Positions 1 to 11,600 of a stretch of DNA of 64,000 bases are shown piece after piece. How positions within the stretch are numbered: the stretch's first letter is position 1; each line of letters starts with the position of its first letter. The notes below the pieces were generated by a model that saw only the letters and a program-made list of their open reading frames with translations, had not been told where the DNA came from and did no database searches. Where the stretch lies: NCBI RefSeq assembly GCF_964340395.1, contig NC_135557.1, positions 23,864,875 to 23,928,874 on the forward strand, read 5' to 3'. Position numbers and translations under genes: made by a program. Source of the stretch: Glandiceps talaboti. Lineage: Eukaryota > Hemichordata > Enteropneusta > Spengelidae.

Positions 1-166
1 GACAGTGACGTCTGCAGTTCTCCATGAGTCATCTGCTGGCTTGTTGATCAATCTCAGCACAAAGGTGTATGTACCTACCTTCACGATCACATTCTTCTCG
101 TGGAAAAAACATCCATTTTGTATTGACACTCTAAGTATATGGGTTTTTTTCAACGGAACATTCGAA
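1..166 (-). CDS. Partial exon of a neighbouring gene, PKD/REJ-like domain
   Basis: Read on the minus strand, a T-rich tract ending in TTTGTTTAG (acceptor AG at 168-167) opens a frame that runs without a stop to the window edge, about 55 codons. It contains VGTYTFVLRLINKP followed by an alternating TADVTV strand. That G-x-Y-x-F-x-L pattern and closing V-x-V strand are typical of the last strands of PKD or REJ-type beta-sandwich domains in polycystin-like and KIAA0319-like proteins; an Ig-like domain is the main alternative. The exon leaves the window on the left, so phase at its far end and the parent gene are unknown. Seen: open frame, acceptor, motif. Inferred: family. Confidence 0.5.
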
Positions 167-304
167 CTAAACAAAAAATAATGTTACCAATATAACAAGG
201 CAAAATTCTTGCCGTAGTGAATCTGAAAAACCCACTAGATGCCCACCCGCCAAATGATCGCCCATGGGAAACTTTATGGATGGGCTTGTTTTCGGAAAAT
301 TCCG

Positions 305-343
<39 letters not shown>

Positions 344-752
344 CAATAAATACTCCAGCAGGACGCTACGCATGAAATTTTGGTACAAATTGCGAATGTC
401 GGATACATAGTATGACAGTGTCATATGGTCGTTCCTGACTCTTTTACCACTCGTAAAACTATTATATTAATCTTTTTCTATTGTTGACCTCTAATCCATA
501 CAGAATGACACATTAACTTGATCAATATACTGCAACTGTTTGTTTTTATTTTCTATTTATTTTCAATGATGCATGGCCCCGTTGAAATTTGTTAATAACA
601 ATTTGTAAAATTGTGTACAAAGTTTGTATATCAAACTGTATTACAATGCATATGGTGCAGAGTACACACGATTTGAAAACCACAGTCGGGTTGAAAACTC
701 TTGTTAACAAACAATTAACCATGTTTGTTTTTATCACTTCTTTACCGTACAG
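167..752. other. Sequence between the minus-strand exon and the IgSF gene
   Basis: Holds a (GT)n array at about 307-342 and otherwise unremarkable AT-rich sequence. The IgSF gene should have a signal-peptide exon upstream of 753 but none is convincing here. The best candidate is an ATG at 425 followed by a basic residue and the hydrophobic run TIILIFFYC, but its only possible phase-1 donor (GTTGAC) is poor. The true first exon may lie outside the window, on the far side of the minus-strand exon. Confidence 0.4.
307..342. repeat. (GT)n microsatellite
   Basis: About 17 uninterrupted GT units between the minus-strand exon and the first Ig exon. Confidence 0.95.
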
Positions 753-1097
753 TAAACTCAGCATGTGTGATTGATGTGTTTTCACCAAACCCGGATGTAG
801 TCGTCGTAGAAGACAATGAAGGAGTCCTGACCTGTGAATATCAAATTAATAATGATTGTACTCTATACTTCGTACAGTGGAATAAATGGATCAAAGGAAG
901 TCGTGATAGCATAGTGCAATATGTATTCTCAAGTGGAGATGAATACTGGACGTCTCCCTATGATGATCGATTAGAATTGAATGGTATCAACTTAGTAATA
1001 CCAATCACTGAAGCTAATGACAATGGAACTTATGAATGTACTGTATATACACATGAAAGTGAGGATGATAATGTTGATATTAATCTTACCGTTCTGG
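753..1097 (+). CDS. Exon 1: Ig domain 1 (V-like)
   Basis: Acceptor TTTACCGTACAG ends at 752. The frame enters in phase 1 and runs to G at 1097, followed by GTAGGT. Core residues are present: first Cys in VLTCEY, Trp in FVQWNKW, and D-x-G-x-Y-x-C as DNGTYECTV. The Cys-to-Cys spacing of roughly 70 residues is V-set-like. The competing donor at 1102 would give phase 2, which does not fit exon 2, while ending at 1097 makes a clean GAA codon with the first two bases of exon 2. That fixes the donor. Confidence 0.85.
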
Positions 1098-4000
1098 GTA
1101 GGTAACATTGTATTGTTTTATTGTTTTAAGTCAGCTGTCAGCCACATGTAAGTGGGGCGTAAGGGTTCAGTTGATTCTTCATTGTCGGCCATCATCCATC
1201 ACGTTTTTCCTATTTTTAGTATATTTGGGGGTATAATTTTGGTCAAAAACGATGTTTTCTATTTCTTCTCTAACCCGGTGGTTGGATTGCTCTAGAAGTT
1301 TGGTGTGCATTTGCACTGGACATTTTATTATGATTTGTTCATGCCAAGTTGACATCAGTCTATTTTAACAGACCTTTGGGGTTTTTGATATTTGGTGTTC
1401 ATGTGTCTTATGTGAAGTCTATCTAAATTTGCTCATCTAAAGTTGAAAGTAAACATTTCTAACTCTCGTAACTATAGGTTGTGGTATGATGTTGACTGTC
1501 TCTGTATTAAATTATATTGACATGTTCGATACCCCCCCCCCCCCCCCTTCCTTATGCTAATGGAAGGAACTGGTTAAGTCGTGTTGAACAAGCATTACAG
1601 AAGCATTGGTTTTGGGGCTCATATCATATTTACCAATTTTTCATTGAAATCATAATTTACTGTAGAACTTGGAGACTCCATTCAAGTGTTTACCCCATAT
1701 TATCAGATGTGAGCTATCTGTGGAGACCTTGATCTTTGACCTTGATCTTCTAGGCTTACTATCAAAATCCAGTCATTTCCTGCCTATCACAGACACAATG
1801 AAGTGTTTACATATTTTCAATTATTATAAATCATGTTTACAAGTAATATTGAACAAAAGAAGAAGACACACGCATTATATTTGGTGCTCAAGTAATTTTT
1901 TTTCTTTTATTCAATATTACTCGTAAACATGGTTTAAAGAAATTGGCAATCTGTAAACACTTCATTGTGAATTTGGTTTGATTTGACAATTGACACTGTA
2001 GATCAAGGTCAAAGTCAGAGATAAATGTCTTCAAAGATAGCTACCCCCTTCTCCCTCACCAGGCCAGAGAAATTGACCTGTCCCTAACTCATGTGTACAC
2101 ATTTAGATCTCTGGTCTACTTTCCAAACCAACACACTTTACGAAAGTTGACATTATAAGGCTAGTCAAACTATGACAAAATAGTATGTGTGATATTGGCG
2201 AATTTAAACAAGATTTAAAAGTGAGTGTGAATTGCATTAATATTTGATGAACGTGAATTGATATTTGGAGACACTGGCGAATGGTGAATGAAAGCATGTA
2301 CTTCCTGGTGAATGGTGATCTAAGAGAGGTTTAACCCCCCCCCCCCCCCCTTCCTAATCAATGTGTGTATGTTTTTTGTCCAGCTGTTCTGGTGACACGT
2401 CAATCTGGCTATCTGAAATACACAGAAGGTATTTCTGTACAGTTATGATATACCGGTAAGCCCCAATAAAAACAGTTGTTTGGTTCCGGTTACCCGACCC
2501 CACCTACATGTAGTTTTTCACGCCGACCTTAAACTTTTGTTTAGGTATTCGAGAAAAATAATAATAAAATCGCGAAAATCGTGTGAAGTCTCGCAAGAAA
2601 TTGTCAAAGTTGGGCATAGTGTAGTCAAAATATGGAATTTACTAAAGTTATGAATATGTCGTCAGTGACACTAACTTAAGTCATTTTAGAGACTTGGCAT
2701 TCCATTGAGATGAAGGTTGTGATTTTTAATTTTAGATTCTTAAATTTACTGTACTAGTGACCATTTGATGAACACTATATGGTGATGACAGATAAGATGA
2801 GAGACCTTTTAGTTATGGCAGTGTCCTAATTTACATGTCAACAGCTAAACATCTGCTGTTTTTTGTGTATACCCAATCATCTATACAGACATCTATATAG
2901 ACACCTACCTATAAATACTCTCTATACCAGTGTTACTATGCTTCTGCTAACATCATGGCCTTAGAGGTGAACCTGGTTGATACTACTTGTTACTGCTGGC
3001 TTGATGGCTACTGTTGCTCTCATCTGGACTGGTATTGCATTCAATGATAATCTGAAGTGTACATTCTTCAGATATAGCCTAGTTACTACAAATCATTCAG
3101 CAAATTATTCATTAAAACCATTCACTACAGTAACTAACTATATACACCATGTCCTTTGTTATGGTGGTCACATATAAAAATTATTGAATTTGGAGGGTGC
3201 ATTCTTAAAGGGGCACAGGCTGAGTTTAGACGTGTTTTACCCCAAATGGTTAGTAATACAAACTACTTTACATACAACCATGGCTAAACTAATCAAGTAT
3301 AGTGTTTACAACGTTTCATGTAGCCATGACGTGTCATTGTTTACCAACCATCTAACTCATGTGTTGCTCATGTAATTGTTGACATGTACCAACAATTATG
3401 TCATCAAATCTTTCATATATTATATCTAAATACTAGGATTGAGTTATACCAGTGTCAAGTAACGCATGAGTGTGCTTCAGTAAGTAGAATACAATATGTA
3501 ACACTTTGTAGGTAACACAAATTGCGTCCACAAACCGTCTAAACTCAGCCTTTGCCTCTTTAAGAAATAACGTAATTACTAAAAAATCTGTTTACCAAAT
3601 CTAATAGGTTCTTTTGATTAGCATATGGAAAATATGTAGCAAGTTTCATTGGAATCGATGCAGTAGTTTTTTTATATAGATATTGTTTCCACTGTGTGAC
3701 AGATTCACACACGCACAGACACAGACCAAAGCATAATGTAATCTCCCCTTACGGGAGGTAAAAATGAGTCTCAATTTATATAAGCAATAGTAAAAAGCTT
3801 CTCACCATGCTCAGCCAGGAGTCTGATTTCAAAACCACCCAGTAAAAAGCTATATTATGTAATATGTCACACAGAGTAGTAGAGGCTGTCCAGCTATGCA
3901 TAATACCATTGTGAATTATTTGTGTGTATGTTTACTCATGCACAGAGTCATATACTTACCATAAAAATATCCTTGTCAGTTTTCCAGGGGTATTGAGTTT

Positions 4001-7000
4001 TCATGCAAGTCACCCCTCCCACACACACACACACACACACATACACATACATACATACATACACATTTCACCATGCCTATAGCATACTAAACCTCAGTTC
4101 AACTGTGCTAAAAATAAATTACACTAGAATTCAGTTTATAATACATGTCTCATTTATTTGTCAATAAATGTTTAAATGTCTTTCAGAAAAGACAGCCCCA
4201 AAAGTCAACTTATCACACATTCCGCTATCATTGAATTTAGCGAAAATGCTAATTCTAGAAATGACTGAATACATATCATGTTTATATGTTAATAAAAACA
4301 TATTTAAATTTCTTTCCAGAAAAGACAGCTCCAAAAATCAATAATGTTGAAATCAGTCCTATAATCCCAAAAGAAGATGACCAGGCTACAATACACTGTT
4401 TAACTGAAGGAGTACCAAAACCTTCCCACAACTGGTCTCACAATGGCGTACTGATGAGTAATACTACAGATCGCTGGATGAATTATGATGGGAGTGTTTT
4501 GACAATCAACAGTGTGCATAGAACTGATGCTGGAACTTATCGATGTGAAGCCTGCAATTCTCTTGATTGTGATAGTGAATCTGTTGATATGGAGGTGTAC
4601 TGTAAGTACTACTTGTATTATGTACATATGTATGTTTTTGTGATTTTTAATCTATGATTCCTCTTGGTGCAAATTGTACATAACACAGGTAAACACAAAG
4701 GAAGAACTGTGTTATTTCAAATTGCCTAATGTATAGATGTACATACAAGTTAAAATTATTGTACTGAATCTGAAAGATTCCTAAATTAATTGTTATTGTG
4801 CTATTTGTTGTTGATGCAGTAAGCTGTTTGCTCAGTGTGACAAGTGAGTCCCATGTTTGCCTTTGTAGTCCCTAGATAAATGTAACAAAGCATCATTTCT
4901 TGTGACACTTTTACTGAAATAATGTTGTACATTGCTAGAAACATGAAGGAACCATTTAAATTCTTGCAAGAGTTTCTGATTCATTAATTAATAGAAATAA
5001 ATATTCCAATTTCTAGAATTACTGAAATAATTTATTTATTGAAACTAACTATTTGCAACAGATGTACCTGATGGGGACTGGCCAACTTGTTCATATGAAT
5101 CATCGTCAAATAATGAATATCTTCAGGCTGGTGACAGCGCTATATTAACCTGTGAAGCAACTGATGGCAATCCCCATCCTGTACTAAAGTGGTTTATTGA
5201 TGAAGGTGATAAGTCAGACTCTCTAGATTGTACTAGTTACACAACACCTGAACCTCTACCATCTGAAGATGAGAGACTGACAATCTGTCAGTATGAATGG
5301 ACTTTGACCTCAAGCGATAACAAGAGGAAGTATAGATGTGAAGGGGAGTGGTTAACTGACACAGAGCAATGTTATACAGATGCACTTGATGTCAAATGTA
5401 AGTAGCACAAATAATTGAGAAGACGTACTACATGATGCTAGGAATGTAAAATTAAGATAGCATGTCTACATGTGATGATGCAATTTGTACTTTAATACAT
5501 CATGTGACTAAGCATCTAGATGCCAAGCCGTTGAATACAGCTAGAGTTCTATTTGTTGATTATTCTTTGCGAATTTGCTTATTAAATTTTTGGAATTTAT
5601 TTTCACTTGCCTACACATCGCAGGTTTCAACTTTGCAATATGCAACATCATGTGGCTGTGAACATGGGCATTGTCTTGTTGTTAGGCATATTTGCATACA
5701 TGTACATTTCTTGTACCTACCCATCCTGTTATCTTTGAAAGGTACACCACCATTTGACTTTTGCTATGGGCGTGGTCCTGTTGCTAGCCATAATTGCATA
5801 TATTATTTAATGTTTATTCACTTGCCTACCCATCCCTGTTATCTTTACAATATACACCATAATTTGGCTGTTGCTATGGTAAGATCTTGTTGCTAGGCAT
5901 ACCTGCTTACATTTGTTAATGTTTGTTCACTTACTTATTTATCCCTGTTGTCTTGGCAACACACATCCTCATTTTCCTGTTGCTATGGAATGGTCCTGTT
6001 GCTAGGCATATTTGCATACATTTCTTAAAATGTTTAGTACATATTTGTTATCTTTGTAATATACATTATCATTGCACTGTTGCTAGGCAAATGGCCATGT
6101 TGCCAGCACCACTTTTGTCAAACTGTTTTAGACAATAACTGCAGAATAAGACCTCCAGAAACAAGCCCTTCAAATTCAGCCCCATTCACCATGCAGTTTT
6201 CAAGATAAGTTTTGACCAAAAGCACAACATTAGACATAGTTTGCAATTTGCTTATCACTGATGGGATCATAATGTCAGTATTTTGACAGTGATGTTATTT
6301 TTTACCCAAATCACACTTCTGTGATGCAGGACTTTGCCTAATTTCCCAAATAGATATCACAAATAATGTCTCCACCAAATAACAAGGTAATCAGTCTGGC
6401 AGCCTTTGCAAGTTGTATTATAAGAAAGTGACCATTGATTGTAATCTTGTTCAGTTATCGAACTCACAGTGTTGAAATCAAGTTATTTATTGCATATTGA
6501 AGAGTCAGGTGCTCATTATTTATTGCAAAAACTCAAAAACTTTAATACATAGAGACTCCATCCAAGTGTCTATCCCTATATTATTTACTGTAAACTTTCT
6601 TTTGAGACCCCAACCATTGACCTTAATCCAGCCATATCCCATATATCACAGACACTTTTAGTATTTATTTGTTTCCACAAATTTCTTTTCAATCATGTCA
6701 CCATTCATTCAAATAGAAGTAAAATGTTTGAGGGGATCTGTCTCTTCAACAAACACTTGTCTATATTTGTTTATTTGTCAATCCATGATATAAGTTTTCC
6801 TATATACTGTACAACCTTTTAGTTAATATGAATGTGATCAATAATTGAATTAAATAAGAATGTTTGTTCAGTTGACTACTAGTAGTACCAATGACAATTG
6901 TTTTAGGTGTACCATTAACAAGATAATTTTCTTTGATAGATGCTCCAAAACTTCCCACATGTTCCTGGGAGCCTGATACTGGATATGTGCAAGAAGGAAG

Positions 7001-8595
7001 ATATGTCATGATAGTATGTGAATCTCAAGATGGTAATCCACTTGCCACACTTCATTGGAGGAATGAATCTAGCCTGGCTATATTGAATGAAACCACTTCA
7101 CCTGAACATGGTGACAGCTCAATATGCGAATATTCGTGGTATGTTTCTAGAGTTGACAATATGGTAAACTTCCAATGCAGTGCTACAAACCTAGTGCAAA
7201 CTGATCCATTGACTTGTATTATGACAGCAAATGTATCGTGTAAGTATGTTCCCCTGCAAAATAATTGCTTATTGATAATTACAATTAGAAATGAAAATAA
7301 TATAGTCAGACGTACAAGCAATATTTGACAGAAACATTCTTTGTGATGATCACTTAATATGAAATAATGAAAATAAAAATAAAAATAAGTAAATACAAAT
7401 AAGCATTTTTATAAAATACTTTCAGCAGTAATATATACATTACACAATCTTGAAAATTAAAAACATTCTGTACGTCTGTCAATTTATCACAGTAATACAA
7501 ATGATTAAAATCATTTGTAACACACCTACTTCACTTCCTGTGTTGTGATTTGTAAATACATGGTCATGTGGTATAAGTTTCTGTGCTGTTGACTGCAAAT
7601 TACATTTACTGTTCAACAGTTGCTAGTACTGTTGCCTGTATGGGCTACAGTACTAGCAGCTGTTGACAGATTATATCATATGCGCTTGTGTACCTGTTTG
7701 GGTGACAAATGAACCTGGCATCTTCTGTTGGCTGTGAGAGTCACACGAGTATATAAATTTCAAGTGTTTTTGTTTTACAAATTTCTGAAGACAAACTTAC
7801 CATCCTTGTGCTAGAAAAGGATTCAGAATAAATACATGTAGATAATCATTTAAAGAAGTGTCAGTGGTATTCCATGTTCCTGTGTTGTTTTCTGAACTAT
7901 CATCACTGTTGTAATGTGTTAACCGTACGGAATAGTGTACTGAGAGAGTGAGCATGTAGTAGCTGTGTTACAGAACACATATTGACTGATCATGCACGAT
8001 CATGCAACATTATATTGTCAGTTTCCTTCGGACCTGTGGTTCACCCCAACACAGACTGTTTCCCTCGAGGCTTCAACTCATGGAAACAATCTGTGTTGGG
8101 GTGACTCATAGTCCCTCAAGGCAACATACGTATGCTGTTGCCCTCATGATTAGTCAACATGTGTATAATATTTCATGTAGAAGTTATCCATCAGACTACA
8201 TTTTGAACATCCACAATAATAAGAAATTATGTACTTCCAGTTGCCCCATTGGTAGTTGATTTGACTGGCTATACTGGAGCTGTAACATCAGGAACAAGCT
8301 TGGTATTAACATGTTTAACAGATTCATCAAACCCAGAATCAACGCTAGAATGGATAAGAAATGGTACTCTTTTAGGGAATGATCCAAATGAAATCCTTGG
8401 TGAAAAAATAACAGACTCTGGCCAATTTCATGGCACCATTGTGCATCAAGATTTGACTATAAATGTGAAAGCTGAACATAACAGTGCAGTATATAAATGT
8501 AATGCTTCTGGGCAGGGATTTGAAACAAGAGAGTCAAACGTACTGGAACTGGAGGTGCTTTGTAAGTATGACATTAGCTGAATATTTGAATTTGC

Positions 8596-8653
<58 letters not shown>

Positions 8654-11600
8654 ACAATGTCATGTGTTCAATGACATAGTACCTAACAGTACACCTATTG
8701 TGCTATTATTAATTAATGTCTGAAATATGGTCGTACAATTCACTGGCAAGTACATAACATCATTAATTTGAAGAAATGTGATTATTCACTACATAGTATT
8801 GATACATGTAACTGACAACAAGTCTTTGTAAAAGACAGCTTCCCCTTCCCCTCAAATACTTTACTTCTAAGTTCTATGCGACTGAATGGAGAAATATATT
8901 TATGAACCTTGTTGTCATCTGAATATTGTTGGAAATTGAGATTGTAACATTGGATTTAGCTTTCCAAGTGGTGATATGTATAGACAGAATAAGAGTGGCC
9001 CAAGCACAGAGCCTTGTGACGACTCCACACTGCAAATGTTGGGTTTCTGATAGTACGCCTTGTAACAATATGGACTGTTGTCTGTCTTTGAGGTATGAAG
9101 AGAACCACTAAGATGAAGTGCCTGTAATACCAAGCTTGGATAATCTTGAAATTAGTACATCATGATCTATGGTATTAACAGATCTAAGAGGACCAGTTCA
9201 ACACATTTTTCTGAGTGAGTCTAGTGCAATGCAGATGTCATTTTGTTGACTTTGACGAGTGTTGTCTTGGTACTATGATTTCCTGTAGGCTGATTGAAAA
9301 GGTTCCAGTAATCCGTTAGACGATAGATATGTATTGAGTTGAGCAGCTTCCACTTTAAGTATGTTTGATAGGAAGGGCAAGTTTGAAATGGGTGTATAGT
9401 TCTTGTACATGTCAGAATCCAGCAATGACTTCTTGAGAATGGGTTTGACAATCGTTGTTTTGAGTGATTCTAGACCTGTGTGAGGGACAGTTTGACTATT
9501 GTGCATATAATCACCAACAGTTTTTCCCTTGATTGTTTCAGCAACGATGTTGGAATTGGGTCAAGTACATGTAGACAGGTTTTTGATCATAATTTTGTGA
9601 AATTGAATATTTCTCCAAAATCGTCTGCACTGACACATTGAGAGGTTGAAAATCTTGCTGTAGCAGTGTAGTAGTGCATTCCAGATCTTTGAAAGTTCAT
9701 GAGGTATCAAGAGTATCGAGGTTGGAGTGTATTGTTATTTTGTTGATGAAACAGTCACTGAATTGCTCACTACATGCTCCTTGACAGATGTATGATTAGG
9801 GAGAAACTTAATATGTTGCTGCTTGCCGGATAAGCTAGAAAATATGTGAAATAATGATCTCATTATCTTTGTTGTTGGTGATTAAATTTGAGTAATATTC
9901 CTTCGCTTTCTTACGGGGCTAACATTTCTGCATTCCTTTTTTGAAAATCTGGCGATGTACTTCTAGCTTCATGGTGTGCCACTAAGGCATTCTCCTCTGT
10001 TTCTTGAACATATCAACTTCGGGTGTATACCACTTAATGTCTGAATGCATAGTGACAGTCCGCCTTTTCAGAGGAGCATGGAGTAATATTCCTTCTTCGC
10101 TTTCTTAATTACTGGGCTAACATTTCTGCATTCCTTTTTTGAAAATCTGGCGATGTACTTCTAGCTTCGTGGTGTACCACTAAGCTGTTCCCCTCTGTTT
10201 CTTGAACATATCAACTTTGGGTGTATACCATAACCACTTAATGTCTGAATGTATATAGTGACAGTCCGCCTTTTCAGAGGAGCATGGATTTCAAGAAGCT
10301 GAGTAAGATGTGTATTGTATGATGCTATGGCAGAAGAGAGGACTGTTAGCGGTGACATGAGATCTGGGAGAGAATTCAAATCATGGGTGGAGGCTTCCAT
10401 CAAGATCGTTCAGATACATTGTAAAGTTATTTCATGGCTTGACAGTGAAGGTTTGCGGAGTATAAGATCGGCATGGATGGAATTGTGATCGGAGAGTCCA
10501 GTGAAATCTTGCCAATGTAGAACTAAATTCTGTCATGAATTGTGAAACTGAAAAATTATTTTTAACGGAAGGTGGTGGTTGATGTATGATTCCCCAGTAA
10601 AGATTTGTAGTGTTATATAATGGCCAGGCTAATCCGTCACCAGTTGTATTCACTCAAGGTAAATGTAGATGTTTGTAAACTTAGCCAGATGAAGTACATT
10701 CAACAAGTATGTGCTCATCACCTGCCTCCTTCAGTCAAGTTTATATTAATGTGAGAATGTCAATGAAAGAAATCGTTTATTGCATGTCTAAGAAATAATG
10801 TATTATGGATGGACAGATTGATGCATGGACAGACAGATGGACAGAGCCCATTGCAATGGCCCTCACCTTCAAGGCTAATAAGCCATGGCACAACACAACC
10901 CTGAGCATAGAGGATAACTTTATAATAGAGTTTAGTGCAAAAACAGGATCCTGAGAAACCAATCAGATAGTAGAAATATTTTCAAACACCCAATAAGTAA
11001 ACATTAAAACAGAACAAATGACACACTATCTAACTAGAAAAGAACAAAGTACAGAGAGTAGCTAAACACGAGATGACATGAACAGCTTAAATAGTGGCGT
11101 GTCAGTGTCCTGTCAAGATCATTGAGATACATTGAAAAGTTATTTCACGTCTTGACAGTGAAGGTTTACGAAGTATAAGATTGGCATGGACGGGATTGTG
11201 ATCTGAGAGTCCGGTGAAATAGACGAAAGTATTATTGATAATTTTGTTGAGAATTAGATCCAGTGTGTGTCCTTCAATGTGAATTGATTCATGTACCCAT
11301 TCATGCATTGTGTCAGATTATGTGGCGATGATCTTATTAAATTGCCTAGTAGCAGGATTATAGAGTTTAGTGCAAAAACAGGATCCTGAGAAACCAATCA
11401 GACAGCAGAAATATTTTCAAACAGTGAATCGGGAAACTTCCAAAACAACCAGTGACACACAACCTAACTAGAAAAAGAACAAATTACAGAGAGTCGCCAA
11501 ACAAGAGATGACATGAACAACTTTAGTGGTATGTCAATGAAATTAATACATTTTCTGTCTACAATCAGTGACACAGTCTTCCTGTGCAGCTGCTAGTAGT

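Larger units (their letters stand above)
1098..4319 (+). other. Intron 1 with several repeats
   Basis: A 3.2-kb intron with no convincing coding sequence. It contains two long poly-C runs (1532-1547 and 2335-2350), a foldback element near 1.7-2.0 kb, an interspersed repeat at about 2465-2600 that recurs near 52.07 and 59.65 kb, a TTAA-flanked MITE, a (CA)n array near 4.02 kb, and a partial copy of the start of exon 2. Confidence 0.75.
8874..11530 (-). mobile_element. Decayed L2/CR1-type LINE retrotransposon
   Basis: On the minus strand, N to C from high to low coordinates: endonuclease end at 11308-11102 (HTLDLILNK then LSDHNPVHANL), linker at 10403-10161 (IHAPLKRRTVTI, CR1/L2-like), reverse transcriptase fingers at 9506-9273 (KPILKKSLLDSDMYKNY, ISNLPFLSNIL, LLEPFQSAYRKS) and palm start at 9040-8960 (QGSVLGPLLFCLYISPLG). 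Frames are broken by stops and shifts. The element is internally rearranged: the linker is repeated near 9.9 and 10.08 kb, and the endonuclease-flank segments repeat at 10.4/11.1 kb and 10.93/11.36 kb. It is a dead copy. Known: such motifs define the CR1/L2/Jockey group. Inferred: clade. Confidence 0.85.
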
